DNA of 64,000 nucleotides, taken from contig NZ_CAKMNW010000001.1 of assembly GCF_927904885.1 (NCBI RefSeq), forward strand, positions 124,001-188,000, in the 5' to 3' direction. Below are positions 1-10,767 of this stretch, piece by piece (position 1 is the first letter of the stretch; each line of letters starts with the position of its first letter). The position numbers and the translations under genes are program-made. The notes beneath the pieces are model-generated. The model was not told where the DNA came from. It made no database searches and saw nothing but the letters and a program-made list of their open reading frames with translations. The DNA comes from Candidatus Nitrotoga sp. M5 (lineage in GTDB: Bacteria; Pseudomonadota; Gammaproteobacteria; Burkholderiales; Gallionellaceae).

Positions 1-411
1 ACACTGCCAAGTATCAAACGACGGCACATAAGAAAAATTCTTGTCCGCGCCGCTAGCCACAATATTTACATTACTAAATTTTTTCGCTTCGGCTATTGCT
101 TTTTTGGACCATTCACCGGTATAAACGTAATTTGCTGAAGTCTTACCACGTAACAAATTCAGTGGGATCATGGAAAATTGCAAACTCGCCCCGCCTTGCA
201 GGAATAACACCTTGTAATTAGAGGGAATCACGAGTAGATCACGTAAATCGCTTTCCGCCGCAGCGGCAATACTCATAAACTCCTTGCCGCGGTGACTCAT
301 TTCCATAACTGCCATGCCACTGTCATGCCAGTCCAGCATCTCTTCCCGTGCCTGTTGCAACACCTCATGCGGTAATACTGCGGGACCTGCGCTGAAATTA
401 TAAATTGTCAT
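1..411 (-). CDS. serC: Phosphoserine aminotransferase, N-terminal part (runs off the window)
   Basis: The minus strand from the ATG at 411 reads open for 137 codons to the window edge. The protein starts [14 protein letters not shown] and continues with a segment like [19 protein letters not shown], which is typical of SerC, the PLP-dependent class V aminotransferase that converts 3-phosphohydroxypyruvate to phosphoserine in serine synthesis (it also acts in the pyridoxine pathway). The PLP lysine lies beyond the window. The gene begins 14 bases after the gyrA stop on the same strand, so the two are probably co-transcribed, an arrangement common in betaproteobacteria. Confidence 0.93.
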   Translation of the reverse strand, partial: MTIYNFSAGPAVLPHEVLQQAREEMLDWHDSGMAVMEMSHRGKEFMSIAAAAESDLRDLLVIPSNYKVLFLQGGASLQFSMIPLNLLRGKTSANYVYTGEWSKKAIAEAKKFSNVNIVASGADKNFSYVPSFDTWQC

Positions 412-425
412 AGTTTTCCTATTTT

Positions 426-3005
426 TTAATCGGTTTGGATTAAAGGAGAAAGATCTTCCGGCTCTGGATCGGCAATACGGCTCAAACCCGCCAGCTTGTC
501 GTCTTTGCCTAGATTAATTAGTGTCACGCCCTGCGTAGAACGACTCATTTCACGGATTTCATTGACTCGAGTGCGGATTAGTACGCCATTAGTTCCAATC
601 AACATAATTTCATCTTCCTCGTTTACCAAAGTAGCCGCTACCACCTTACCATTCCGGGCAGAAGCCTGAATTGCAATCATGCCCTGAGTCCCCCGGCCAT
701 GGCGTGTATATTCTGAAATTGGCGTGCGCTTGCCGTAGCCATTCTCGGTCGCAGTCAATACCGCTTGGCTTTCATCGCTAGCCACCAAGAGTGCAATTAC
801 GCATTGCTTCGCAGCCAGCTTCATGCCACGCACACCGCGCGACACTCGGCCCATGGAACGTACATCGTTTTCGTCGAAACGTACCGCTTTGCCTCCATTA
901 GAAAACAACATTACGTCATGCTTGCCATCAGTCAAAGCTACACCGATCAAATAATCACCTTCATCCAATTTAATAGCGATGATGCCGGCCTTACGCGGGT
1001 TGGCGAAATCAGACAACGCAGTCTTCTTCACCGTGCCCATGGCGGTAGCAAAGAATACATATTGATCTTCCGAGAACTCTTTTACCGGCAGAATCGCGTT
1101 GATCTTCTCGCCACTTTCCAGCGGCAACAGATTAACGATTGGCCGACCGCGGGCGGTACGAGCACCCTGAGGTACGTCGTATACCTTGATCCAGTACACT
1201 TGACCACGACTGGAAAAACACAGAATATAATCGTGCGTGTTGGCGATAAACAGGCTATCTACAAAGTCGTCCTCTTTAGGCGGCGCAGCCTGCTTTCCAC
1301 GACCACCGCGTTTCTGCGCCACGTATTCCGCTAACGGCTGCGCTTTCATGTAACCGCCATGCGACATCGTAACCACCACGTCCTCCGGGGTGATCAGGTC
1401 TTCCATGCTCATATCATGAGTATGAGTGATGATTTCGCTACGGCGCTTGTCTCCGTATTGAGCTTTAATGGCAACCAACTCGTCAACGATAATTTGCGTT
1501 ACGCGCTCTGGCTTGGCCAGAATATCAAGCAAATCGATAATCTTGTCCATCACGTCGCGATATTCGTTGACAATTTTATCTTGCTCCAGCCCGGTTAAAC
1601 GCTGCAAGCGTAATTCCAGAATAGCTTGTGCTTGCACGTCCGAAAGTCGATACGCGCGCAACTCGCCCTGTCCTGACATACCAAATTCCGGCTCCAAATT
1701 TTCCGGACGGGAAGCATCGCTAACTCGGCTCAACAATTCCTCGACCAGTGTAGATCGCCATGTCCGTGACATAAGACCCTGCTTGGCTATCGCGGGACTC
1801 GCGGCCGCTTTAATCAACGCAATGATTTCATCTACGTTGGAGAGTGCGACTGCCAAACCTTCCAGAATATGGCCACGATCCCGCGCCTTGCGCAAATCAA
1901 ATATCGTACGCCGCGTTACAACTTCTCGCCGATGGCGCAGGAATGCATCCAGGAACTGCTTCAAATTCAGCAATTTAGGTTGGCCGTCGATCAAGGCCAC
2001 CATATTCATGCCAAAACTGTCTTGCAGCTGCGTCATTTTAAACAATTGATTGAGTATTATTTCCGGCATTTCATTGCGCTTTAGTTCAATCACAGCGCGC
2101 ATTCCAGATTTATCCGATTCGTCGCGAATTTCGGAAATCCCCTCAATTTTCTTCTCTCGCACCAGCTCGCCAATTTTTATTAACAAGTTGGCTTTATTCA
2201 CTTGATAAGGCAACTCATCAATAATAATAGCTTGGCGATTATTCCCCTTTTCGATATTTTCGAAATGAGTGCGCGCACGCATTACAACTCGCCCGCGCCC
2301 GGTTCGGTAACCTTCCTTTACGCCTGCTAAACCATATATAAAACCCGCAGTTGGAAAGTCTGGCGCTGGTATATATTCTATCAATTGCTCAATATCCAGA
2401 TCAGGGGCTTGCAGTAGTGCCAGACAGGCATCAATCACCTCGCCGAGATTGTGCGGCGGAATATTAGTCGCCATACCCACGGCAATCCCGGTTGAACCAT
2501 TGACCAACAGATTGGGAAAGCGCGCCGGAAACACCAACGGCTCATGCTCGGAACCATCGTAATTAGGTCCGAAATCAACGGTTTCCTTGTCCAAATCAGC
2601 CAGCAGCTCATGCGCAATTCGCGCCATGCGAATTTCGGTATAACGCATCGCCGCTGCGTTATCGCCATCCACTGAACCAAAGTTACCCTGACCATCGACC
2701 AAAGGATAACGCAGCGAAAATGTCTGCGCCATACGAACGATAGTGTCGTACACCGCTGTATCGCCATGCGGATGGTATTTACCTATCACGTCGCCCACAA
2801 TACGCGCCGACTTTTTGTAGGACTTGTTCCAGTCGTTGGATAGTTCATGCATGGAAAACAGCGCTCGGCGATGCACCGGTTTAAGGCCATCACGCACGTC
2901 AGGCAAAGCGCGCCCAACAATCACGCTCATTGCATAGTCAAGATACGACTTGCGCATCTCATCCTCAAGACTAACTACCAGAATCTCTTTAGCAAATTGT
3001 TCCAT
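426..3005 (-). CDS. gyrA: DNA gyrase subunit A
   Basis: This is a full-length 859-residue GyrA, the breakage-reunion subunit of the A2B2 gyrase that introduces negative supercoils. The catalytic tyrosine is Tyr122 in [12 protein letters not shown]. The quinolone-resistance region reads [10 protein letters not shown], with Thr83 and Asp87. The GyrA box reads QKRGGRGK, close to the canonical QRRGGRGK, which supports a gyrase rather than a topoisomerase IV subunit. The C-terminal half carries the beta-pinwheel repeats. The start ATG at 3005 gives the usual MEQFAKEI opening. serC follows on the same strand after 14 bases. ubiG is divergent, with about 180 bases between the starts. Confidence 0.98.
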   Translation of the reverse strand: MEQFAKEILVVSLEDEMRKSYLDYAMSVIVGRALPDVRDGLKPVHRRALFSMHELSNDWNKSYKKSARIVGDVIGKYHPHGDTAVYDTIVRMAQTFSLRYPLVDGQGNFGSVDGDNAAAMRYTEIRMARIAHELLADLDKETVDFGPNYDGSEHEPLVFPARFPNLLVNGSTGIAVGMATNIPPHNLGEVIDACLALLQAPDLDIEQLIEYIPAPDFPTAGFIYGLAGVKEGYRTGRGRVVMRARTHFENIEKGNNRQAIIIDELPYQVNKANLLIKIGELVREKKIEGISEIRDESDKSGMRAVIELKRNEMPEIILNQLFKMTQLQDSFGMNMVALIDGQPKLLNLKQFLDAFLRHRREVVTRRTIFDLRKARDRGHILEGLAVALSNVDEIIALIKAAASPAIAKQGLMSRTWRSTLVEELLSRVSDASRPENLEPEFGMSGQGELRAYRLSDVQAQAILELRLQRLTGLEQDKIVNEYRDVMDKIIDLLDILAKPERVTQIIVDELVAIKAQYGDKRRSEIITHTHDMSMEDLITPEDVVVTMSHGGYMKAQPLAEYVAQKRGGRGKQAAPPKEDDFVDSLFIANTHDYILCFSSRGQVYWIKVYDVPQGARTARGRPIVNLLPLESGEKINAILPVKEFSEDQYVFFATAMGTVKKTALSDFANPRKAGIIAIKLDEGDYLIGVALTDGKHDVMLFSNGGKAVRFDENDVRSMGRVSRGVRGMKLAAKQCVIALLVASDESQAVLTATENGYGKRTPISEYTRHGRGTQGMIAIQASARNGKVVAATLVNEEDEIMLIGTNGVLIRTRVNEIREMSRSTQGVTLINLGKDDKLAGLSRIADPEPEDLSPLIQTD

Positions 3006-3186
3006 AGGTATAGCGGATACACTAGTTTTTCTTGTAAAACAATCTGTAAGTTTAACATGGCCACCTCAAGCGAGACAAAACATAATTTCTTTGCTGCATA
3101 TAACCTGAAATTAAGCCGCTTGATTAACTGGCGGTTCAAGGCAAGTTTTGATACATTCCCCATTTCACCCCGAATATGAGCACATC

Positions 3187-3882
3187 ATGACAAATGCTGA
3201 CCCCATTGAACTGGAAAAATTTAGTCAGCTCGCCCATAACTGGTGGGATACCAACGGTGAATTCAAGCCCCTACATGAAATCAACCCACTACGTTTGAAC
3301 TATATCAACGGTATTGCGGCCCTGACCGGAAAGACTGTGCTGGATGTCGGCTGTGGCGGCGGCATCCTGTCGGAAAGCATGGCCGCGCTTGGCGCACAGG
3401 TAACAGGCATTGATCTGAGCGAAAAAGCGCTGCAAATTGCCAGACTACACTTGCTGGAAAGTGGCCAACAAGTAGACTACCGCAAAATCGCCGTAGAAAA
3501 TCTGGCGGCAGAACAGCCAGCCCACTACGATGTAGTTACTTGCATGGAATTACTCGAACATGTGCCAGACCCTTCCAGCACTGTGAATGCCTGCGCGCGA
3601 CTAGCTAAGCCGGGGGGTCATGTGTTTTTTTCCACTCTAAATCGCAACCCAAAATCCTATCTGTTCGCGGTGATTGGCGCGGAATACTTACTTCATTTGC
3701 TGCCGCGTGGCACGCACGATTATGCTAAATTTATTAAACCGTCCGAACTCGCACAATTTTGCCGCAATGCAGGGCTTAATATTAGCGACATTAGTGGCAT
3801 GAATTACCACCCCCTCCATAAAACTTACTCACTCAGCCAGAATACTGACGTTAACTACCTGCTCGCCTGTCGTCGTGACTAG
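3187..3882 (+). CDS. ubiG: Ubiquinone biosynthesis O-methyltransferase
   Basis: This 231-residue class I SAM methyltransferase should carry out both O-methylations of ubiquinone synthesis. The N-terminal block [19 protein letters not shown] followed by INPLRLNYI is diagnostic of UbiG, and [12 protein letters not shown] is SAM motif I. I chose the ATG at 3187 ([12 protein letters not shown]) over an upstream in-frame TTG at 3148, because the extra 13 residues do not match the family. The stop overlaps the start of gph by 8 bases, so translation is probably coupled. Confidence 0.95.
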   Translation: MTNADPIELEKFSQLAHNWWDTNGEFKPLHEINPLRLNYINGIAALTGKTVLDVGCGGGILSESMAALGAQVTGIDLSEKALQIARLHLLESGQQVDYRKIAVENLAAEQPAHYDVVTCMELLEHVPDPSSTVNACARLAKPGGHVFFSTLNRNPKSYLFAVIGAEYLLHLLPRGTHDYAKFIKPSELAQFCRNAGLNISDISGMNYHPLHKTYSLSQNTDVNYLLACRRD

Positions 3883-4528
3883 TGCCATCCTGTTTGATCT
3901 AGACGGCACTTTCGCTGACACAGCACCCGATTTGGGCGCCGCGCTTAACCACCTGCGCACCCTCCATGACAGGCCACCCATGGCATTGGAAACGATTCGC
4001 CCACAAGCTTCGCATGGTTCTCTTGGCTTGCTGAAACTGGGTTTTAACATTGAACCAGATGCGCCAAATTATGCGGACTTGCGCAATGCCTTCTTGGATT
4101 ATTATGCTAGCCATATTTGCGTTCACACCACCCTGTTCCCAGGAATGGCGGAACTGATCGATATACTGGAGCAACGTGGCCTACCTTGGGGTATCGTCAC
4201 TAACAAACCCCACCGCTTCACCATGCCATTGATGCAAGCACTGGGCTATGCGCAGCGCGCTTCATGCCTTATCAGTGGTGACACATGTGCGCGTGCCAAG
4301 CCCTTCCCGGATTCGCTACTGAAGGCCAGTGAATTGCTTAATATCGCGCCACAGCTATGCCTGTATCTTGGTGATGACAAACGTGATGCGGATGCAGCGC
4401 AAGCTGCCGGGATGCGCTGCATCATCGCCCGCTATGGCTACATCGGCTCTCCGGAGGAATTATCCAGGTGGCCTGCAGAAGGCGAAATTGATAGACCATC
4501 CCAGCTATTAAAATATCTAACATATTGA
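3875..4528 (+). CDS. gph: Phosphoglycolate phosphatase, HAD superfamily
   Basis: This 217-residue protein starts with GTG and overlaps the ubiG end. HAD motif I is [14 protein letters not shown], with the nucleophile Asp and the acid/base Asp. Motif II is IVTNK, and motifs III/IV are the lysine of [11 protein letters not shown] and [10 protein letters not shown]. In ubiG-linked operons this protein is the 2-phosphoglycolate phosphatase (Gph/CbbZ type). Substrate assignment rests on context and family; a related HAD phosphatase cannot be excluded. Confidence 0.85.
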   Translation: MTSAILFDLDGTFADTAPDLGAALNHLRTLHDRPPMALETIRPQASHGSLGLLKLGFNIEPDAPNYADLRNAFLDYYASHICVHTTLFPGMAELIDILEQRGLPWGIVTNKPHRFTMPLMQALGYAQRASCLISGDTCARAKPFPDSLLKASELLNIAPQLCLYLGDDKRDADAAQAAGMRCIIARYGYIGSPEELSRWPAEGEIDRPSQLLKYLTY

Positions 4529-4636
4529 AAAATATATCTATCGTATGTAGTCAGTACAGGTATCACGAATAGATGAAACCATTACTGTAATAGGCTTAGC
4601 AAATAGCAAACCAGGAAAAGTTCAACTCTCATTATC

Positions 4637-4676
4637 TTGACACTTGTCGACTTTACTGTAATAGCCGTTACAGTAA
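4637..4676 (+). promoter_or_regulatory. Likely promoter with an overlapping palindromic operator
   Basis: TTGACA at 4637-4642 and TAATAG at 4659-4664 are separated by 16 bases, a good sigma-70 pair pointing at the DUF1499 gene. The -10 lies inside an inverted repeat, TTACTGTAA (4653-4661) and TTACAGTAA (4668-4676). A third copy, TTACTGTAA, lies upstream at 4582-4590. An arrangement of half-sites over the -10 suggests a repressor site. The regulator is unknown. Confidence 0.5.
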
Positions 4677-4726
4677 TAACAATCATTGCAATGACTATAA
4701 CCATATGAATTTTTATTAACTACCTC

Positions 4727-5290
4727 ATGATCAAAATCATCCGAAGAATTACCATCTTACTGTTCACACTCACGATAGTTACAATCATTGCAGGTCAGGC
4801 TGGCTTATTCAATGGAAAACGCCCAACCGATCTTGGCCTGCATGATGGCAAACTGAAAGCACCACTTGCTAAATCATTCAATAGCATCTCCAGCCAAGCT
4901 GCACAACATCCGCACAGTGACTACCACATCATTGCTCCGCTAACATATCAAGGTGACGGTAAAGCTGCCTTTGTCAAATTGACTAATATAGTGCGCAATA
5001 TGAACAACACAACAGTGATTGTCGCAGAACCCACTTATTTATACGCCGAATTTCGGAGCAGTCTAATGAAGTTCACCGATGACGTAGAGTTTGCGCTAGA
5101 TGACCAGGCTGGCGTCATTAACATGCGCTCTGCGTCACGCCTGGGCAAGAAAGATTTTGGCACGAACAGAAAGAGACTGGAAGCAATTCGTGCAGCTTTT
5201 GAAAGCGGATCTACTTTCGCCACCACCAGAGCAACAGAGTCAGCAGCAACGACACCAACAGGCTGGTCATCAATGGAAAGTGGAAGCTGA
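4727..5290 (+). CDS. DUF1499 family protein
   Basis: This 187-residue protein has an N-terminal hydrophobic segment (about residues 6-23, TILLFTLTIVTIIAGQAG) that could be a signal anchor. The DUF1499 signature follows: RSSLMKFTDDVEFALD and then INMRSASRLGKKDFGTNR with RKRLEAIR. The family has no established enzymatic role. The last ~27 residues are Ser/Thr/Gly-rich, unlike the family core, and are encoded opposite the 3' end of the convergent DUF2905 gene. They may be read-through into that gene rather than selected protein. No clear Shine-Dalgarno precedes the ATG. The palindromic promoter upstream probably drives it. Confidence 0.7.
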   Translation: MIKIIRRITILLFTLTIVTIIAGQAGLFNGKRPTDLGLHDGKLKAPLAKSFNSISSQAAQHPHSDYHIIAPLTYQGDGKAAFVKLTNIVRNMNNTTVIVAEPTYLYAEFRSSLMKFTDDVEFALDDQAGVINMRSASRLGKKDFGTNRKRLEAIRAAFESGSTFATTRATESAATTPTGWSSMESGS

Positions 5291-5411
5291 AGTTCTCGCG
5301 TGTAACGGAGATATCGCCGGGCAAACGTCCGAAAGGGAGCCTGGAAAGCCATGGCCAGAGAAGACCTATAACCAGTAGTGCAACGCCCAGAATGATAAGA
5401 ATGCGCTGCAT
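5211..5411 (-). CDS. DUF2905 family small membrane protein
   Basis: This 66-residue protein has two predicted membrane segments, LIILGVALLVIGLLWPWL and LMTSLLVSLLLTLLLWWW. They flank a loop with the family signature LPFGRLPGDI and FSFHFP. The length and layout match the DUF2905 family, small inner-membrane proteins of unknown function. It is convergent with the DUF1499 gene and overlaps its last 80 bases. Because the family match is clear along the whole length, this is a real gene rather than an antisense shadow. Confidence 0.82.
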   Translation of the reverse strand: MQRILIILGVALLVIGLLWPWLSRLPFGRLPGDISVTRENFSFHFPLMTSLLVSLLLTLLLWWWRK

Positions 5412-5968
5412 CGTCTACTCCAGTAACATACACATCGGGCCATTTTCAACCTGACAGTGTACAAACTCATTAAGTATCATAGGATTAATAGCTCGATCAG
5501 TCAGCTTTTGAGGTCGTGATAGAAATTTTCGTGCGGGTACGTGAATGGTCTTGACTCATTTCGTCTTCTCCCTGCAACAACTCAATATTATCTTGTACTA
5601 ACTGACGGACTCTAAACGGTGACCAGCAACGGACGAGGGTATAATCACACGGGACGAGGCAATTAAACACCCCGTATATTCTCTCTCAATTTGACGACCA
5701 TGTGGGAAATTTGCAGCCTATTCATCACCCGCTCGCCTGACATTCCGATCACTCAACGGATTAAAGCAATGAGCCCGCAAATCAACTGGCTGCGATAAGC
5801 ATACGACCGTCCTAATAAATTCGCTATTGGTTAACCACAATTTGCTAATTCAAAGAAATTATTTAACCGCTTGTGCATCATAATGGAATCTGCGTTAAAA
5901 CAAGTAATTTTGACCGCATGAAAATGTACGCTGTGGTACGGTTGTACCACATTTTAGGGGAAGACAAA
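5412..5968. other. Intergenic stretch, no confident gene; contains a hairpin
   Basis: I see no complete gene here. An open frame of about 30 codons (around 5690-5800) has no recognisable similarity. A perfect 8-bp inverted repeat TGTGGTAC/GTACCACA with a GGTT loop lies at 5932-5951, directly before the ribosome binding site of the next gene. Confidence 0.4.
5932..5951 (+). promoter_or_regulatory. Perfect inverted repeat just upstream of a ribosome binding site
   Basis: TGTGGTAC (5932-5939) and GTACCACA (5944-5951) pair around GGTT. The hairpin ends 4 bases before the AGGGGAA Shine-Dalgarno (5956-5962) of the lipoprotein gene. It could be an operator or an mRNA structure affecting translation. 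There is no direct evidence for either. Confidence 0.4.
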
Positions 5969-6772
5969 GTGGCAAGATTGCAGATACTGTCATACACATT
6001 ATTGAGCTTGCTCAAAATTAGGGCGCGTCACATCCTATGCGGAACAGTTATTGCACTTCTATATTTGAGCATGACGGGGTGCACCCTCCCGAAGCCGATC
6101 CCGGCAAACTCAATCCCAGCAGCCATAATCCCGCCGCAAGATCTTTACGAAGTGCAACAACGTAAAATCGAACGTCTGGAGCAACTGTTGGCGGAAAAAG
6201 AAGAACAGATCCGAAACCTGAACCTACGCCAGCAAAACCAGGCCAAAGCATTACAGGAATCCACCAGTAAAGTCACCCGTGACCAAGTGAGACTACGACG
6301 TCTCGCCACACAACCCAGTGCTGCCTCATCAATAGCGGAAGCAGAGGTAGCGATGGTAAGTTTAAAGTCATCTCAGGCCACAACGCCCGAACGAACACTG
6401 CAGGCGCAGAGGCTCCTTAATGCCGCCACGGCGTCTTACGCCAAAGGAAACTATGGCGCAGCCATGGACCACTCCGCACAGGCACGAGAATTCATCGAGA
6501 TGGTGATGAGTAACCACACACGCAAGGCATCTGGACCTCACCTTACTAGGGTATTCTTCAATGTCCCCATTCCTTTACGCGCCAAGAGCAACGTCAATCT
6601 GCGGCAAAGACCTTTCAGCAAGGCGACTAAGCTTGCCACACTAAAAAAAAATTCCGCGCTGACTGCACAGGCCTATCAGGGTGACTGGCTACAAGTTCAA
6701 GCCAGCGATTTGTTTTCTGGATGGGTACTAAACACACTTATGGAAGTGCGGGAGGAAGACCTTAATCAATAA
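5969..6772 (+). CDS. Lipoprotein with coiled coil and SH3-like domain
   Basis: I chose the GTG at 5969 because AGGGGAA lies 6 bases upstream. The open frame extends further up to 5873, but without a better start. The protein then has 267 residues. A long basic N-region is followed by a hydrophobic stretch and the lipobox LSMTGC, so it is probably an outer- or inner-membrane lipoprotein. After it come a heptad-rich segment (QRKIERLEQLLAEKEEQIRN and onward), a helical repeat region with ASYAKGNYGAAMDHSAQARE, and a C-terminal bacterial SH3-like domain (VNLRQRPF, GDWLQVQ, SGWVL). SH3b domains often bind peptidoglycan or proteins. The specific role is unknown. Confidence 0.7.
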   Translation: MARLQILSYTLLSLLKIRARHILCGTVIALLYLSMTGCTLPKPIPANSIPAAIIPPQDLYEVQQRKIERLEQLLAEKEEQIRNLNLRQQNQAKALQESTSKVTRDQVRLRRLATQPSAASSIAEAEVAMVSLKSSQATTPERTLQAQRLLNAATASYAKGNYGAAMDHSAQAREFIEMVMSNHTRKASGPHLTRVFFNVPIPLRAKSNVNLRQRPFSKATKLATLKKNSALTAQAYQGDWLQVQASDLFSGWVLNTLMEVREEDLNQ

Positions 6773-6843
6773 GCCTTACAATGTCGCTTAACATAATAAT
6801 ATATATTCAATTGCATAGCTGACACAGCAGTGCAAACTACTTG

Positions 6844-6865
6844 AGGGCACCTCTAAAGATTCAAT
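6844..6865 (+). repeat. Single end of the GGGCACCTCTA element family
   Basis: AGGGCACCTCTAAAGATTCAAT matches the left terminal repeat of the complete copies at 55552 and 57210. It is preceded by TTGA as in the 55.5-kb copy. The other end is not recognisable, so this is probably a decayed copy. Confidence 0.4.
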
Positions 6866-6917
6866 CCGGCTTGTCGAAGTATCCAATAGGTTAGAAATGA
6901 TACGTAAAGGAGCCGTT

Positions 6918-7736
6918 ATGCAACATCATCAAATGCGGGAATTGACAACATGGGTCGATTTTCTCAGTCAAGTCGATATCCCCGTATTGAAAAAAACCGC
7001 TCGCAATCTGTCTGCTTTACGCCAGGATGAAAAAAACCTTAGCGCGCGTGGCGTTGCCAATATTATCAGGCACGACCCCATGATGACCGTCAAGCTGCTT
7101 CGCCATCTGCAACACAAAAAGCGCCCCAGTCAAGAACATGAAGTAATACAGGTGGATCAAGCATTAATGATGTTAGGTATCGACATATTTTTTGAAAAAG
7201 TGCCCGCAGAACCGCTGGTAGAAACAGTGCTCAACGGGCAGACGGATGCCCTTAGCTGCTTGTTGAGATTGACGCACCGTTCAAACCGTGCATCTGATTT
7301 CGCTGTTGATTGGGCGGTACACTTGAGTGACTTGCATCTGGAAGAAATACGGATCGCTGCGTTGTTATTCGATATTACCGAACTACTAATGTGGTGTTTT
7401 GCGCCTGAAGATATGCTAAAAATTCGTGCCCTGCAGCGACAAGATAAAACATTACGTAGCAATATTGCTCAAGAACAGGTGTTAGGCTTTACATTGTTTT
7501 GTTTGCAATCAGCATTGGCATTTAAATGGTCACTACCCAAGTTGCTGATCACACTTATGGATGGCGAAAGTACCGATCAACAGCGTGTGCGCAACGTCTT
7601 TCTTGCCGTCAATCTTGCGCACCACTCTGCCAATGGCTGGGACGATGCTGCTCTGCCCGATGACTATATAGATATTGGCAATCTTTTGCATATGGATCCG
7701 GAAGAAGTGAAGGTTATGATCGGTGCGCCAGTGTAG
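6918..7736 (+). CDS. HDOD-domain protein
   Basis: The ATG at 6918 is preceded by AAAGGAG with 5-base spacing, so I prefer it to the upstream in-frame ATG at 6897. The 272-residue protein has the HDOD layout: an N-terminal helical part with IPVLKKTARNLSAL, then IIRHDPMMTVKLLRHLQ, then the HD-like helices VDWAVHLSDLHLEEIRIAAL. The metal-binding HD pair is not evident, as expected for HDOD. Such proteins usually act in signalling or regulation. No output domain is attached. Confidence 0.72.
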   Translation: MQHHQMRELTTWVDFLSQVDIPVLKKTARNLSALRQDEKNLSARGVANIIRHDPMMTVKLLRHLQHKKRPSQEHEVIQVDQALMMLGIDIFFEKVPAEPLVETVLNGQTDALSCLLRLTHRSNRASDFAVDWAVHLSDLHLEEIRIAALLFDITELLMWCFAPEDMLKIRALQRQDKTLRSNIAQEQVLGFTLFCLQSALAFKWSLPKLLITLMDGESTDQQRVRNVFLAVNLAHHSANGWDDAALPDDYIDIGNLLHMDPEEVKVMIGAPV

Positions 7737-7773
7737 ATTCAGGAGCCTATGACGAACTGCGTTCCTGATTTTT

Positions 7774-8742
7774 TTAGTACAAATCCTGCTTCCACTCTTT
7801 GGGTGAAATATTTTCTAGCTGGCTCGCGACGGCAAGTATTTGCTGCGCAAGATTATTGGCTAAACAATCAAATTCGATTATTTCCGGCATACCGCGCAAC
7901 CAGGTAAGTTGACGCTTAGCTAATTGACGCGTGGCGGCATTGCCCTTGTCCAATAACTCTGTTTCGTTTATTTCTTTGTCGAGAAACTGCCATGCCTGAC
8001 GATAGCCTACACAGCGCATGGAGGGCAGATTGGGATGCAACGCATATTTTTCTTTAAGTGCTAGCAATTCATCCACCAAGCCAAGTTTAAGCATGGCAGC
8101 AAATCGTGTGGCGATACGTGCATGCAACTTGCTACGTTCACTTGGGATGAGCGCAATCTGCATGACACTATAAGGCAGCGGCTGTTTGTTTTGCTGCTTA
8201 AACAGCGCGGACAATGGCTGACCTGAAAGTTGATAAACTTCCAGAGCGCGCTGGATACGCTGCGCGTCATTCGGTTTTAGAAGAGCAGCCGTTTCAGGAT
8301 CAACCCGAGCCAATTCCGCATGCATTGCAGGCCAACCGACACGTATGGATTGCTCGTCCAAGGCAGCACGCACTTCAGCGTTGGCCTGCGGTAGTTCATT
8401 CAGACCAAAGAGCAAGGCGCGAAAATACAACATGGTGCCACCAACCAGCAAAGGAATGTGTCCGCGTTGAGTGATGTCATTCATCAAACGCAGCGCATCT
8501 TGGCGAAAAGCTGCAGCGGAATAAACACTGGTTGGGTCAATTATGTTTATCAGATGGTGTGGCGCACGAATGAGGACAGCAGCCTCAGGCTTGGCAGTGC
8601 CGATATTCATATCCCGATACACCAGCGCGGAATCAACGCTAATGATTTCAACTGGCAGCTGCTGTGCCAACTCTACAGCCACTTGTGTCTTTCCGCTAGC
8701 GGTAGGGCCCATAAGAAAAAGAGCGGGGGGCAGTGCGTTCAT
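7774..8742 (-). CDS. miaA: tRNA dimethylallyltransferase
   Basis: This 322-residue protein transfers the dimethylallyl group from DMAPP to N6 of A37 in tRNAs that read codons starting with U. The P-loop is GPTASGKT (residues 12-19). The signature [20 protein letters not shown] contains the catalytic Asp. [10 protein letters not shown] and [14 protein letters not shown] match the C-terminal family blocks. The start overlaps the mutL stop by 4 bases, the conserved mutL-miaA arrangement. Confidence 0.96.
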   Translation of the reverse strand: MNALPPALFLMGPTASGKTQVAVELAQQLPVEIISVDSALVYRDMNIGTAKPEAAVLIRAPHHLINIIDPTSVYSAAAFRQDALRLMNDITQRGHIPLLVGGTMLYFRALLFGLNELPQANAEVRAALDEQSIRVGWPAMHAELARVDPETAALLKPNDAQRIQRALEVYQLSGQPLSALFKQQNKQPLPYSVMQIALIPSERSKLHARIATRFAAMLKLGLVDELLALKEKYALHPNLPSMRCVGYRQAWQFLDKEINETELLDKGNAATRQLAKRQLTWLRGMPEIIEFDCLANNLAQQILAVASQLENISPKEWKQDLY

Positions 8743-10622
8743 TTGCCCCGCATGAACAACGTATCTAATTCTGCAATACTCATTTGAAACCAGGTCGGAC
8801 GACCATGATTACACTGGCCGGAGCGCTCGGTACGTTCCATTTCACGCAGGATATGATTCATCTCAGGCACGGTCAGGATTTGATTGGCGCGCACAGCAGA
8901 ATGACAAGCCATCGTGGACAACACTTCGTTGCGTCGTTCGGTCAGCACTCGAGAGGCGCCGTATTCACGCATTTCATGCAACACATCACGTGCGGCTGCT
9001 TCAGCGTTAGCCTGTTTAAGCATAGCTGGCATGGCCCTCACTGCCAGTGTTGTCGGCGACAATGGAGCGATATCAAAACCGAGTTGTGACATGGCTGCAT
9101 GATTTTCCTCGGCAGTAGCAATATCCAATGAGTCGGCTGCAAAGCTCACCGGGATTAACATAGGTTGCATGGGGATTTGCTGCCCATCAAGTGCCGTTTT
9201 AAGTCTTTCATATACGATTCGCTCGTGAGCGGCGTGCATGTCCACCACCACCAGTCCATGCTCGTTTTGCGCCAGTAAGTAAATACCGGCAAGCTGTGCC
9301 AAAGCAAAGCCGAGCGGCGGAATTTCTGGTTCTGATAAAAAAGTCTGAGTCGGAGTGCTTAAACCAGGTGCATCATTTTGATTTCTCTCCTCCCCTTCCC
9401 TGCTTTCCTTCTTTCCAAAAAGGGCATCGTAAAAAGCCAGCGGCTGTGATGCCGTGTGCAACTGCGTGTGCAACTGTAAAGGCTGCTGCATCGACATGGT
9501 TCGTTGCACGGATGGAATCTGAGCGAGTTGATTTGGCAGGTCAGATGCATGTTCTGTTAGAGCCACGGGCGTGCTCAACACTTGTTGCAGTGTATGGAAC
9601 ACAAATTGATGAATGGCCTGACTCTCACGAAATCGGACTTCGGTTTTGGCAGGATGTACATTCACGTCCACCAATTCTGGAGGTATCTCAAGAAACAGGA
9701 CGAAGGCAGGATGACGCTGATGATGAAGGATATCCTGATAGGCTTGTCGGATAGCATGGGCGATTACCTTGTCACGGATAAAACGTCCATTTACAAAAAA
9801 ATATTGAGCTTCGTGTGTTGCTTTCGAATAGGCAGGCAGAGAAGCCATACCATATAAATTCAACCCAGCTGCCTTACGCGAGACAGGCACCGCACTCTGC
9901 GCAAAATCCTTGCTTAACATAGCTTCGATACGTCTTGGCAATGCATCTGCTTTTTCATCCCAGGATACTTCAGAAACCGCAGGGGTCGAAGCACGAGGTG
10001 CGCAGCCTGAGCCTGAAAGCATGGGTAATTGCCACATCATACGGTTGTTGTGCTGCAGACTGAAGGCAACATCCGGGCGTGAAAGCGCGATGCGCTTGAA
10101 AGTTTCCTCACAATAAGCGAGCTCAGTGGCTTCGGACTTAAGAAATTTACGTCGTGCCGGGGTGTTGAAATACAGCTCACGTATCTCGACACTGGTGCCC
10201 TGAGCGTGTGCGGCTGGAATAACTTCGCTTTGTGTGCCATCCACGGATTGAATCTGCCAAGCATGCTGGCTTTCCTTCATGCGGCTGGTAAGGGTTACCT
10301 GCGCCACTGCCGCCATGCTGGCCAAAGCCTCGCCGCGAAAGCCCATGCTGGCGACGCGCTGCAAGTCAGCTAGAGACGCAATCTTGCTGGTCGCATGGCG
10401 CATAAGGGCGAACGGCAACTCATCTGGGGCAATGCCATTACCATTATCACGCACACGTAGCAGCTTCACGCCACCACCTTCCAGCTGTACGATTATTTCA
10501 GTGGCACCCGCATCCAGGCTATTTTCCAGCATCTCCTTAAGAGCGGCAGCAGGCCGTTCTATAACTTCGCCAGCAGCGATTTGGTTGATGAGCAGATCAG
10601 ATAAGAGCTGTATAGTCGGCAT
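8739..10622 (-). CDS. mutL: DNA mismatch repair protein MutL
   Basis: This 627-residue MutL couples MutS mismatch recognition to strand incision. The GHKL ATPase motifs are present: [28 protein letters not shown] and [10 protein letters not shown]. The C-terminal part carries [12 protein letters not shown], which fits the endonuclease motif D-x-H-A-(x2)-E-(x4)-E, and CNHGRPT, close to CPHGRP. This MutL therefore probably nicks DNA itself rather than relying on MutH. A Gln/Thr-rich linker separates the two domains. It is co-transcribed with miaA. Confidence 0.96.
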   Translation of the reverse strand: MPTIQLLSDLLINQIAAGEVIERPAAALKEMLENSLDAGATEIIVQLEGGGVKLLRVRDNGNGIAPDELPFALMRHATSKIASLADLQRVASMGFRGEALASMAAVAQVTLTSRMKESQHAWQIQSVDGTQSEVIPAAHAQGTSVEIRELYFNTPARRKFLKSEATELAYCEETFKRIALSRPDVAFSLQHNNRMMWQLPMLSGSGCAPRASTPAVSEVSWDEKADALPRRIEAMLSKDFAQSAVPVSRKAAGLNLYGMASLPAYSKATHEAQYFFVNGRFIRDKVIAHAIRQAYQDILHHQRHPAFVLFLEIPPELVDVNVHPAKTEVRFRESQAIHQFVFHTLQQVLSTPVALTEHASDLPNQLAQIPSVQRTMSMQQPLQLHTQLHTASQPLAFYDALFGKKESREGEERNQNDAPGLSTPTQTFLSEPEIPPLGFALAQLAGIYLLAQNEHGLVVVDMHAAHERIVYERLKTALDGQQIPMQPMLIPVSFAADSLDIATAEENHAAMSQLGFDIAPLSPTTLAVRAMPAMLKQANAEAAARDVLHEMREYGASRVLTERRNEVLSTMACHSAVRANQILTVPEMNHILREMERTERSGQCNHGRPTWFQMSIAELDTLFMRGK

Positions 10623-10728
10623 ATAAAATGATTCAGGTTACGGCACTGAATTATAACTTTTTCATGCTATAGCAGTGCGGTGACGAAGATAAAATCGTAT
10701 AATCGCTAGTTAATAAAAAATTTTCATT

Positions 10729-10750
10729 ACCCGGTATAGCCGGGTTTTTT
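10729..10750 (+). terminator. Rho-independent terminator-like hairpin
   Basis: ACCCGG and CCGGGT pair around TATAG and are followed by six T. It lies upstream of mutL in the divergent region. On the plus strand no gene precedes it closely. On the minus strand a run of T follows after a few bases, so it may act in either direction or be a relic. Confidence 0.5.
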
Positions 10751-10767
10751 AATATATTTGGGACTAG

